The notes below the pieces were generated by a model. That model saw only the letters and a program-made list of their open reading frames with translations. It was not told the origin of the DNA and did not search any database. 20,221 nt of DNA, taken from the NCBI GenBank assembly GCA_023897205.1, contig JAHWDD010000052.1, forward strand, positions 1-20,221. The letters are read 5' to 3'. The position numbers and the translations under genes are program-made. Origin of the DNA: Exophiala sp. HKRS030. Taxonomy: Eukaryota > Ascomycota > Eurotiomycetes > Chaetothyriales > Herpotrichiellaceae. Below, piece after piece: positions 1 to 8,151 of the stretch; within the stretch, counting starts at the first letter, position 1, and the number at the start of each line of letters is the position of its first letter.

Positions 1-354
1 AGACACCAAAGAGCACTGATGCCACTTGAACTGTCCTAGGCCCTGTAGGCAGCTCTTAGCGAGTAAAGCCCCCTTACCGCGGCGGAACAATCTCTACTTA
101 TTCCCCAATTTCCAGGCTATGGGCCTTGAATCATAACATTAACTGCAAAATAGTTACTCCTCGAGCCCCTTCGCTCCTAGTCACCCGGTGGACAGTGGTA
201 AATCATCCTGTCTCAGATTCCTTCCAGCCTCGAAACCTCTCTAGAATCGAAACCTCCTCTATCGGACCAACTATTTCCAACCGAAGAAACGGAACCTGCT
301 TCAGACACAACAACCATCTTTTGACCACCCTTTTGTCGCTCCCTTTCGAAAACC
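1..354. other. 5' flank of the first gene, no gene seen
   Basis: I see no convincing gene here. The last 60 or so bases before the ATG at 355 are pyrimidine-rich on the plus strand, which is common in fungal core promoters and 5' UTRs. A short open frame on the minus strand overlaps the start of the next gene and is best read as its shadow. Confidence 0.4.
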
Positions 355-1452
355 ATGGGCAAGTCAACTGTTAGTGGGAAACAAGGTGACGGCCAGCTCA
401 AAATGATGCAGTGTCTCCTCATCCTATTTACGCTCTCGGCTTCCTCTAACTCTGAATCTGGTAATAAACATGCACTGGAAGATTTGGTCCAAAGATGCAA
501 GGAGGAGTGGCTTCCGAGGGTGGGCACAGAAGAGTATAAGACTTTCCAAGGTGCAGAATTGGACAGTATCAGCTGGGAAGGACTCACCTCAGAGTTTGTG
601 TCCGCCTTCCCTGATGCCTTCCCGAAGGATGCGAAAGCTCAAAAGACACAAGCCTATCAACTTCGCAGTCAGCTCAGGCACAATCTTGAACAGATGAGCC
701 AGCTCCGCGATTGGCCTGATAAGTCATTCCCTAGACCACTACGGCAATTCGTGTGTGCAGGCTTCACTGAGGACATGAACGTATGGTTAGTTCTTCGCGG
801 CTCTGCTGTAATTCCTTCTGGCGATTTAACTGGTTTAAAACCGTGGATCAAACATAACCGGGACTTGAAACAGCTGGCGGAGATTCTGGGCACTTCATGT
901 CTATTTAGCAAACCTCTCACCGATAAGAAGCTTACTGCGACATCACTTCAAGACTGTATCCAGAAGCTGGAGGTTTTATTTTGTGGCTCAGGAATTGATC
1001 AGTAAGTCCAGGGTCGGTGTAATCCGGAGTCTGTACTGACAGTTCATCTTCCTGGTAGCGTCAACTCGGGCGAAGCAACATCTGTGGTGGCATTTTACCT
1101 GTGCGAAGCGGATGACGACGCCTTTATCAGACATTTTCGAGGTTTACCTTGCCTGTCGACAATCGGTAGGGACCCCAGTTCCGAGCCTGGGAAATGGCAG
1201 TACCGATGCGTTTTGGAAAAGCACGAGTCGTCGGTCACCCAAGACGATCTCTTCATAAACAATCGACGACCGACATACTCCAAGGCCTTTGAATCTCAGT
1301 CTCAAGCTCTTCAATGCTGGGAAGACATCGTTGGAAGGTCCCAACAACTTTTAGATCATCGCTGTCCAAGGCCTTTTCCGGGCAGTATGAGCATGTCAGA
1401 TCGTCCTGAGGTTTTTGAGGCCGTCAAGCTCATCCGAGCATATATGCCCTGA
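355..1452 (+). CDS. hypothetical protein, two exons, about 346 aa
   Basis: Model: join(355..1001, 1059..1452). The first exon runs into a stop at 1003. However, a strong donor (GTAAGT at 1002-1007), a branch-like TACTGAC (1034-1040) and an acceptor GGTAG (1054-1058) define a 57-bp intron. Splicing joins exactly in frame with the second open stretch, ending at the TGA of 1450-1452. The start ATG at 355 has a good context (ACCATGG). I do not recognise the family. The body is mixed helical and charged, with no clear motif. Residues 17-32 form a hydrophobic run (beginning MMQCLLILF). It could be a signal peptide if translation starts at the ATG of 403. It could also be an unspliced in-frame intron (GTGACG at 386 to AG at 481, 96 bp). 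No function is proposed. Confidence concerns the gene being real. Confidence 0.62.
1002..1058 (+). other. predicted spliceosomal intron, 57 bp
   Basis: Donor GTAAGT, branch-like CTGAC at 1036-1040, and acceptor TAG at 1056-1058. Removing it restores a single reading frame across 355-1452, which is the main support. Confidence 0.7.
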
Positions 1453-1776
1453 AGAAAATAATGACGACAGAACCACCAGGAAATTTATCTGAAATTACAA
1501 AAGTGGACGGAGATTAACAAACTGAATCAAGTCCCAGAAAAAGCTGCCGAATAACCATTGGTGTCCGAAGGACTTGTTGTTAGTATTTTCAGTCTCACTC
1601 GCTCACTCGCTCACTCATTTTACAACAGCGCTTGTGCGTGAGTTAAAGTAATGTCATACCACAGACACTATGACTAGGCAAATCGAGACTTTATGGACCG
1701 ACGAGGATGGTTTCGACTGGGATACTCCTCTCGCATATGTAATATTTTAATAGCCTCATTGTTAACAGGATCAGAG
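1453..1776. other. intergenic, no gene seen
   Basis: This lies between the 3' end of the first gene and the 3' end of the minus-strand ORF at 1777. It contains the short octamer repeat listed separately. No open frame or RNA gene could be supported. Confidence 0.5.
1594..1617 (+). repeat. short tandem repeat, 3 copies of an 8-mer
   Basis: The unit CTCACTCG occurs three times back to back, with only the last base of the third copy changed (CTCACTCA). It is a microsatellite-size repeat between two genes, with no assigned role. Confidence 0.85.
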
Positions 1777-2199
1777 TCATCTATGCAGCCCAGGCGCTCC
1801 CACAAGATTGCCTTGCCTTCTTGCTAACTGTCTTCCCCTTAATCGGGCCAGTTCCTCCGCAATCAGTTGTTGGTGGTCGCACAGTGGAGCTATGATTGCG
1901 CTATAGCACTTGATATAGACAGGCACCACAGCAAACAGTTGATTGACCGAAGGTTGAAGAAACTGGAGAGGCTCCCCTCGTGTATAGAACGTGATAGTGA
2001 TAACTCCCGTAGGCGCCCTCAAGGCGAAAGACACCAAACTTGAATAACGGGAGACCAAAGTGTAGTTTTCGTCACCCGATAAGAAATTAACCGTGACTTG
2101 CTCTGGCCGCCGACAACTATTTTGGTCGAAAATCGTGAGGTATACGGTATAGATGTGTTGAGCGACGGCGAGAGTCGGGAAAAACTCGATCTCGGACAT
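1777..2199 (-). CDS. hypothetical protein, 140 aa
   Basis: The first true ATG in this frame is at 2199 (reading MSEIEFFPTL); the open frame extends a few codons further up without another ATG. The protein has alternating hydrophobic and polar stretches up to about residue 95 (for example VTVNFLSG, GVITITFYT), suggesting a beta-rich fold. A charged helix rich in Arg and Leu follows at the C-terminus (EELARLRGRQLARRQG). There are no Cys/His clusters, no membrane span and no motif that I recognise. A single-exon ORF of this size can arise by chance, so it is a weak prediction. It faces the first gene tail to tail, about 320 bp away. Confidence 0.38.
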   Translation of the reverse strand: MSEIEFFPTLAVAQHIYTVYLTIFDQNSCRRPEQVTVNFLSGDENYTLVSRYSSLVSFALRAPTGVITITFYTRGEPLQFLQPSVNQLFAVVPVYIKCYSAIIAPLCDHQQLIAEELARLRGRQLARRQGNLVGAPGLHR

Positions 2200-2449
2200 G
2201 GTTGCCTGCGGAGGGTTCAATTGATGTTTTCGCGGTAAATCTTTGCCGGATGACTTGAGAGCCGGTGTGCTTCGCCTTAAGTATAGCTAGATACTACGCT
2301 TTGAGCTGAATTGCGCTAGTCGCTATGCTGTCGAGGACCTCGAACTCGATCTTCTGATTTTGACCTATAGTCCTCCCACTTTATGCGCCCGTATCAAGCG
2401 ATGGAGACGTCGACCATTCTTTGAAAAGTCTACAGGCATATAAGTCTGG

Positions 2450-3016
2450 TCATGGGATTGCGGAACGCTCGGCAATGACAACCATTGGGTATAGGGTCGT
2501 ACAACCTGCAGATGTTGACTTAATGCCCGCTGTCTTCGTGGATTGTCGCTGAAATATCTGTTTAGCCTTCATTGGTTGTCGTGGATACTTTGTAACTTTC
2601 GCGGTCGGTGGCCATGAAGGATCATTTGCACTAGCTTGGGTACTCTCGAACGCTGTTGGTCGAAATCTTCGCCGTCGGGAGTGGCACACTTTAGAAAGAG
2701 TGAAAAGGAGGGTATGGTGCTCTCTAGGATCATAACGTTTGTCCTGGACAGTTACTTTACACCTCGAATGCAGCTTGCACGCCTGGCGAGGGTATTTGAC
2801 ATTGGAGGGGAGGACAGCCAGTGATGTGCGGTCTCGCTGGTGCTGTGTCCAAACGCGAGGTTTGTCGTGAATATCCGTGATCTCGCGTGGATCCACATTT
2901 TCAAGTTCATGCTGGACTCTCCGTAGAGCATGTTGTTCTTGCTTCAAGCCCACTGTAACCTCCCAGGGATCCTCGGCAATTGGTCCTGGTAAAGATTGAT
3001 GTCCTCTTTCATTCAT
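2450..3016 (-). CDS. hypothetical basic protein, 188 aa
   Basis: The first ATG in frame is at 3016 (MNERGHQSLPG). The product is strongly charged, with many Arg, Lys, His and Gln residues. It has an RRRR run near the middle and a Lys/Gln-rich tail (for example KAKQIFQRQSTK). It has no membrane span and no recognisable domain. The composition could suit a nucleic-acid-binding or disordered protein, but decayed non-coding DNA read in frame would look similar. It is divergent from the weak ORF at 3098, with 81 bp between the starts. Confidence 0.3.
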   Translation of the reverse strand: MNERGHQSLPGPIAEDPWEVTVGLKQEQHALRRVQHELENVDPREITDIHDKPRVWTQHQRDRTSLAVLPSNVKYPRQACKLHSRCKVTVQDKRYDPREHHTLLFTLSKVCHSRRRRFRPTAFESTQASANDPSWPPTAKVTKYPRQPMKAKQIFQRQSTKTAGIKSTSAGCTTLYPMVVIAERSAIP

Positions 3017-3097
3017 GGTCTGTAGTGCTGAAAGTCGTGGGTTTGAGACTCTGTGGAATCTGAGCAATAGAGAAGGCTGTTAAAGTCCCTAGCTTCC

Positions 3098-3457
3098 ATG
3101 AGGCTTCTTATACCAGCCCTGACGGCCTGCATGAGGGCGCAACTCGACATGCTTGAGGATTGGAGGCATCATCTTTGGTCCTCAAGAACTGCCACGCGCG
3201 TATCTCATGGTCGAGGAGTTAACTCTTTCAGAGTATTCGAAACCAGGCGCTTCCGGACAGGCCAAGGCCGCTTCTGGGTTTTAGAGTCTTTGGTTGTTGG
3301 CGCTCTGTATGGCTTGGCAATTTTGTCTTGTCTCGGGTACGATCGGATCTGGCGGGACATTGCGCTGTTTATACACCAAGAACTTCCTTGGTTTGGCTTG
3401 AATGTGAAAGAAATGGCCGTCGAGTCGCGGTCTCGCATACCAGTCGAAAGGAGTTAG
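3098..3457 (+). CDS. hypothetical protein, 119 aa, possible membrane segment
   Basis: ATG at 3098, stop at 3455-3457. One hydrophobic stretch at about residues 79-101 (FWVLESLVVGALYGLAILSC is its core) could be a membrane span. The N-terminus is basic and the rest unremarkable. The opposite strand is also open over 3281-3544 but lacks an ATG. No homologous family is recognised, and chance is a serious alternative. Confidence 0.22.
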   Translation: MRLLIPALTACMRAQLDMLEDWRHHLWSSRTATRVSHGRGVNSFRVFETRRFRTGQGRFWVLESLVVGALYGLAILSCLGYDRIWRDIALFIHQELPWFGLNVKEMAVESRSRIPVERS

Positions 3458-3721
3458 TGCGGACTTGTACAGTAGAAGGCAGCATGCCTCTTCATTTAAG
3501 TGAGTAAGGTCTGAAGTATTACGTAGATCGTCTCGGGGTAGCACCTGAGGTACGCCATTGGTTGGCGCCGGAAAGATCTACAACCGTAACATGTCGCAGA
3601 GTTCAGCATAGAAATCGAACCTACCTGACACAAGATTGGTTCTTGACAAAAAGAATAGCAGTCGAGGACCGAGCCAGTGTTAGTGTCATCATTGTGCTTT
3701 CTCTTCGCACTTTCTCTCTGT

Positions 3722-3737
3722 TGTACAGAACTGTACA
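3722..3737. repeat. inverted repeat TGTACAG-aa-CTGTACA
   Basis: Two perfect 7-bp arms are separated by AA and followed by GTA. The arms match the palindromic core at the right end of the mariner element in this window (CTGTACAG around 7820-7827). It may be an excision footprint or a collapsed element, but is short enough to be coincidence. Confidence 0.5.
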
Positions 3738-4269
3738 GTATCTTTCGAAGGTGTAGCCGAGAAGACTATTGATTTTGAAGGTCTTTTGTGCATTAGCCCC
3801 ATCCGTGACACATCATAGACTTCCGCGGATGGAAATCCCGCAGGAAACCACAGAGTTTGATTGTGTCTTAAACTTAAACTAGTAACAGGTTGACGAGTGC
3901 ACTTCGGCAACGGTGCTCTTTGACTGGCTTCTCACCTCCCACGATATCGAGAGACTCATCCTGTACTGCATCGCCCGATCCCTGATGTGGGCCATAGAAC
4001 TGGACGTTATTTTCATCCGCAAGGAATCGTGAAGCGAGATAAATAAAGAATGATTGGCGAGAACCTCACTTCAGAGTACTGGGCGTTTGTTGGCCCGTGC
4101 TGTTTACTCGCGCGAGTCCAGCTCCGCAGTAGAGGTTCTCGCACTGGTTCATCAGTCCTCAATGGCATGGTCAAACCTCTTCCACCTGTCACGAGGAAAT
4201 GCAACCCCAACAACGATGGCCGAACTTTTCTTACTGGCCAATATCACCCTCCAAACTTGGACCTGCATA

Positions 4270-4296
4270 TACAGTAATGTGCGAAACTGGCGTCAC
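4270..4296 (+). repeat. solo 27-bp terminal-inverted-repeat-like sequence
   Basis: The sequence begins TACAGTAATGTGCG and ends CTGGCGTCAC. It matches the reverse complement of 12435-12461 at 26 of 27 positions, and the match ends abruptly on both sides. A TA followed by CAGT is the typical outer edge of Tc1/mariner-like elements and their MITEs. No matching opposite end could be found within about 1 kb to the right, so this is a solo or truncated end. Confidence 0.65.
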
Positions 4297-5248
4297 CTTA
4301 AACAGTATAGAACTATATAACTTAAGTTAGAAAGTCTCCACTGTTGCATCGGCTTTACTGATTGCAGTTAAGCGTCCCGCGGTCTAACGATCCAATTATA
4401 CTCGACTGTAATTTATCAACTGGAAAAGTTTGACCTGGCTCTAAGAAAAGCGTATGTCATTTGAACGGTGTTTATCAGCTTGACTTGGCGCCTTTCCGTG
4501 GACCTCTCGGAAGTTCAGCATACTGCAAGCTCCGTTCGCAATTTCTGCACATGACTTGGTAAGCTTATCCCACGGGTTTTCGAGGTCAGATTTACGCCTG
4601 AACTCTTCCCTATATAACACGACGCGTCGATTCTGTATTACTCAAGTGCGACTCTCCCTGTCGGTCATCGTGCGACGCTGCCTTTGTATAGCCATGCTTT
4701 GCGTGAACAACGCAATATCCGCTTGGTGTTCGATTCGCCGGGGCACTCGGCTGGTCGATCCATGGTAAGGCAATTTGCATTTGTCCGCTCTTTGAACCCT
4801 TCCACTACGCAAGATTGAGAACAACGAGAGCGCTATCGTGGCCAGTGACCGAAAGTATCGACATCTACTAGCTGAAATAAAAAGCAGGTACGAACGCAAA
4901 TGCTCTGCAGAGCTACTAATGATGCGACGGCAATCTTCTTCCCTTTCCTGCATTGAACTTTCGATCCATGGCACGAGATGTACCGCACCTTATGGCAGAA
5001 GGCAAAGTACTGTGATAGCGTCGGGTCCGACCATTCATTGAGGCGCGATGGTGTTGCGATAGCAGTGTGTTTGGTATGTTATGGGTGAGAGTAGGACCAA
5101 ATTACTGATGCCAAGCTTCGAACTGCGCCGAACCTCCGCGACCTCTACTGCGCTTGTACAAACCCAAGATGCACGTCCACCCATCCGAACATTGGGGCGT
5201 GACTGCACCTCTCGGATGAGCCTGTAATCCGAGTGCAGGCTCAAAAGA

Positions 5249-6625
5249 ATGGAAATGACAAATACACCAGATCCTGCGCAAGCTTGGTCTGTGACCCCGT
5301 CTGTAGAAGACTGGGGCTCATCGTATACTTGTCGCACTAGAACGCCTGCTGTGAACGGCCGTTGGTCACCGTATTCGACCGCACCGACCCCGGCTCCACG
5401 ATGGTCCTCTCGGTCACTCTCAGTGCTTTCACAAGAGACTCACCCGCAACGGCTCAGTTTTGTGTCGTTCGAAGATTGGGATGGCGACGCAACATACGAC
5501 GAGGTACCTCCTTGTTGTCTACACTACTCCATCGAGTGGAAAGTCATGATTAAAAAGAAGGCGATCATCACGGACACGGAACAAGACGTGGTACTCAGTC
5601 CTGCCGTGTACTGGGAGAAGTGCCTGCAACCGCGTCTGGAGGAACGACTGTCGAAGAAAGGATACCCTCCCCGGAGTGTTCGAGTCGAAGAGACCGAGAT
5701 TATCGTGTCCGTGACTGGGCGAACAGGGCGTCCGCTCACACGGCAGTTTGAAGATTTCCGAATTGAATGGTCGGCTGTGGAGAGACAGCTAACTGAATGG
5801 AGTGAGCTTTTTCAGAAGGGGAAGAAGCTCCTCGTGAAGATTCGCATTCGCTACGTAGAAGTTAACACATCAATTTCGACTAATAGCGCAGCCGCTAAAA
5901 CCACGAAAGCTAGGGGGACTGCTACCCAACACATGCTGGCCGAACGTGCCGCTCAAATTGACGCCGAGGAAGCCGCAACAGGTAACCCCTCCGCTTGGCG
6001 ATATGTCTATGCTTTGATGCGTTGTCCGGGACCACCCTGTGTCAAGCATTTCTGGTGTTGGCACGACACTCAAACTCAAAAAAGGTACACTTTAAAAGCG
6101 CACCATCTACGAACTCTCGTCAGGTATGTCGAGGATGAAAATTATCTGGAATCTCACGACGACATCCCGGACAGCCTTCGACAACAAATCTACGCGGAAG
6201 AAGAACAATATATGCGGAGGAAGCGTGTTGATCGTGGATCTATTTCTTTCGACAGGGCCCCAATCCAAATCACTAACATTCTACCACCTCAATCTTCGAC
6301 GGAGTTAGAGAGTATGCAGCGACCCGAACCCAAGCGTCTCGACATCGCTGGCCTCCATGAGGTTAATGTACAAAAGTACTGCAGCTGGCTTAAGTCTCAA
6401 GTGCAAGAGGAATCACGCAAAACAGAATATCAAAAAGCAGCTGACTTTCTTCTTAAAAAATCCTTCGATCTCGACTTAGTCTATGAGGACCAGAATCCTA
6501 CTTTTCTTATTGAGCAAGGAGGGGTAGAGGAAGGCATCGCTCGGCGATTTGTGAAGGACATTCCTTTATGGGTCAAACTTTGCAAGCAGAATGACATTGA
6601 AGCGGACAGCATCTCGGAGTTCTAG
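5249..6625 (+). CDS. uncharacterised fungal protein with Cys/His cluster, 458 aa
   Basis: Single exon, ATG at 5249 (a second Met two codons on), TAG at 6623-6625. Residues 1-65 are rich in Ser, Thr and Pro and probably disordered. Residues about 90-205 form an alpha/beta region (HYSIEWKVMIKKK to KKLLVKIRIRY). A cluster follows: C259-x4-C264-x2-H267-x2-C270-x-H272, then a helical stretch with H285-H286 and an ESHDDIPDSLRQQ segment. This is a plausible metal-binding module. The last 90 residues form another helical domain (from HEVNVQKYCSWLKSQV onward). From memory, proteins with this layout are numerous in Pezizomycotina and lineage-expanded, but I cannot give a family name or function. The mariner element lies about 160 bp past its stop codon. 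Confidence 0.8.
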   Translation: MEMTNTPDPAQAWSVTPSVEDWGSSYTCRTRTPAVNGRWSPYSTAPTPAPRWSSRSLSVLSQETHPQRLSFVSFEDWDGDATYDEVPPCCLHYSIEWKVMIKKKAIITDTEQDVVLSPAVYWEKCLQPRLEERLSKKGYPPRSVRVEETEIIVSVTGRTGRPLTRQFEDFRIEWSAVERQLTEWSELFQKGKKLLVKIRIRYVEVNTSISTNSAAAKTTKARGTATQHMLAERAAQIDAEEAATGNPSAWRYVYALMRCPGPPCVKHFWCWHDTQTQKRYTLKAHHLRTLVRYVEDENYLESHDDIPDSLRQQIYAEEEQYMRRKRVDRGSISFDRAPIQITNILPPQSSTELESMQRPEPKRLDIAGLHEVNVQKYCSWLKSQVQEESRKTEYQKAADFLLKKSFDLDLVYEDQNPTFLIEQGGVEEGIARRFVKDIPLWVKLCKQNDIEADSISEF

Positions 6626-6783
6626 CCTGGGTCTATACATCTTCGGTGAACAACCTATTGGGAGGGGTTTTGACTTTTTCCTATGTATGTGGTGGTGTTG
6701 GGAATCATGGTTTAATAGTTATTTTCGGCCTGGAGCCGTAGCGATTATGAGAAATTCTAGTGTTTAGATCTTGGTTTACAGTA

Positions 6784-7827
6784 CTATACAGTTTTCACAG
6801 CTCTTCTATTGTAACACCCGCGCTCCTGAAGTGGCCACGTGCGCTTGCTTCTCGTCCACCTACTTCGTCGATACACCATTCAAGAAACGAAACAAAATCG
6901 GATGATGGATTGTCCTCAAACACATGCCAATGCTTTTTAACAAACGCCTTCAATTCGGCAAAGAACTCCTCAATAGGGTTGAAGTCGGGCGAGTAGGGAG
7001 GTAGAAAGACCAGCTTGACTCCTGCACGTGCGCATGCATCTTCAACCTCTTTCGTGCGATGGAACGATGCGTTATCCATGATTATTACAGATTTTTCTTG
7101 AGGAAAGGGGTTACAGTGACAGAGTAATTGCTCGATAAAATCTAGGAACATGGTAGCATCGGTATTGCCCTGGAAAACTCGCGTGATCACGATTCCGTCC
7201 TGACTAAATGCGGGTAAGATCTGATATCGCTTTCCTCGGGGAAGTTGGGCGATCTTGGTAGGGGTTACGCCACGCGGTGACCATCCCCAGCGGCGGAAGC
7301 CGATTCTCTTGTCGCATCCGGATTCGTCGACATAGACTCGTTGATATGATGGAAACTCGGACATTGCATTCTGGTAGTAGTCACGAAGGTCAGGATTTCG
7401 CCCTTTTGCGATACGTCGTATTGCTTTCGTGGACCAGCCTGCGGAGGACAAAGCTCTACTGATCGTCCAACGCGATGCAAGGGTCTCAAACTCATCCCAC
7501 AGCCATATGACCATGCCGTCCAAGTCTTCATCTGGCTTATCAAACAAATGTTCGCACAGCTCCGAGACCATTACTGGGGTTAGAATCGAAGGTCGGCCGC
7601 CTGGATTGCGGGGTGCAGTAGTGGTGCCAAAACATCGTAGGTTTGCGCGGTGTCGTTTAACGGTGCGGCTAGTACAACGAACCACCTTGGCTATGTCTGA
7701 AGCTGTAAGTGATTGGCTGAGAATCATATGCTCGCTTTGTCCGTGTTGTGACAGGGCCAGATTTGGGGCCATGATCGACATGGGCCGTTGCGAGGGAACG
7801 AAGCCTAAAAAAGTCTACACTGTACAG
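6784..7827 (-). mobile_element. Tc1/mariner-type DNA transposon, about 1.04 kb
   Basis: A transposase gene fills nearly the whole interval. Outside it, TA dinucleotides at 6782-6783 and 7828-7829 flank imperfect inverted ends: CTATACAGTTTT at the left and, read inward from the right, CTGTACAGTGTA (the outer CTATACAGT/CTGTACAGT differ at one base). TA duplication and an outer end of this kind are typical of the superfamily. The element is very compact: the transposase stop codon (6795-6797) lies within about 12 bp of the left end. The open frame is intact, so the copy may be recent or still functional. The exact boundaries are inferred. Confidence 0.72.
6795..7781 (-). CDS. Tc1/mariner (IS630-like) DDE transposase, 328 aa
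   Basis: This enzyme catalyses cut-and-paste transposition into TA sites and acts in the nucleus. Start ATG at 7781 (MSIMAPNLAL), stop at 6795-6797. The N-terminus carries a helix-turn-helix-like region at about residues 24-50 (TASDIAKVV, SRTVKRHRAN). A GGRPSIL segment and a second helical DNA-binding region follow, to about residue 125. The catalytic DDE_3-type core shows D152 (VYVDESGCD), D236 (VIIMDNASFHR) and E271 (PPYSPDFNPIEEF). The last two are separated by 34 residues, giving DD34E. The WGWSPRG segment at 165-171 is also typical. The length is normal for the family and no frameshift or stop is visible. Confidence 0.95.
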   Translation of the reverse strand: MSIMAPNLALSQHGQSEHMILSQSLTASDIAKVVRCTSRTVKRHRANLRCFGTTTAPRNPGGRPSILTPVMVSELCEHLFDKPDEDLDGMVIWLWDEFETLASRWTISRALSSAGWSTKAIRRIAKGRNPDLRDYYQNAMSEFPSYQRVYVDESGCDKRIGFRRWGWSPRGVTPTKIAQLPRGKRYQILPAFSQDGIVITRVFQGNTDATMFLDFIEQLLCHCNPFPQEKSVIIMDNASFHRTKEVEDACARAGVKLVFLPPYSPDFNPIEEFFAELKAFVKKHWHVFEDNPSSDFVSFLEWCIDEVGGREASARGHFRSAGVTIEEL

Positions 7828-7829
7828 TA

Positions 7830-8151
7830 CAAGAAAGAGAGTGGTGAGTTGATGTGAACAATCGCACTGTCGGCATGCACTTTGGCCCGAGTACAGCGTC
7901 GACCCTCTACAAGAGGACACCTGTCCTCTTGAGAGTTCTCGAATCTTCTATACAGCAAAACATTCAGTAGATTTTGCTACATTACGGTGAACCGTAGAGC
8001 CACTCTGGCAAGTTTTTGGACAACACATCAGGCGTTAGCACCAGCCCTCTTAAGGATGAGACCGTCCCTTGATTCTGGCATCGGAGCATGACCTACACTG
8101 TACAAGAACTGTTCCTGGTCCTGGAGGGCAATCGACGTGATCGAAGGAGCC
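7830..8151. other. intergenic between mariner element and DUF6914-like gene
   Basis: No gene is seen. It contains a perfect palindrome at 7910-7931 (listed separately) and a further CTGTACA at 8098, and it should hold the promoter of the gene starting at 8152. Confidence 0.45.
7910..7931. repeat. 22-bp palindrome, 10-bp arms
   Basis: CAAGAGGACA and TGTCCTCTTG are exact reverse complements separated by CC. The outer CTCT/AGAG extend pairing by four bases if one A is bulged. It lies about 220 bp upstream of the start at 8152. It could be a protein-binding operator-like site or a transposon relic; no function is shown. Confidence 0.75.

Larger units (their letters stand above)
3458..5248. other. 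long stretch without a convincing gene
   Basis: Several open frames of 60-110 codons occur on both strands, but most lack a good ATG and none carries a recognisable motif or forms a coherent spliced model. The stretch holds an inverted repeat at 3722-3737 and a 27-bp transposon-end-like repeat at 4270-4296, both listed separately. It may be degraded transposon or pseudogene DNA. Confidence 0.45.

Noticed and set aside
3281..3544. Minus-strand frame of 87 codons with protein-like composition
   Set aside because: It begins with GTG rather than ATG, overlaps another weak ORF, has no motif, and could not be joined to a neighbour by a good intron.
4050..4320. Two overlapping plus-strand frames ending in or near the 27-bp repeat
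   Set aside because: There is no recognisable domain, and both run into the transposon-like terminal sequence. The coding appearance is too weak.
4642..5041. Overlapping frames on both strands (110 and 67 codons)
   Set aside because: Both begin with GTG rather than ATG, they oppose each other, and no family or splice model supports either. They may be remnants but cannot be called.
7429..7857. Plus-strand frame of 142 codons across the mariner element
   Set aside because: It lies antisense to the transposase, which has all catalytic residues, and shows no recognisable domain.
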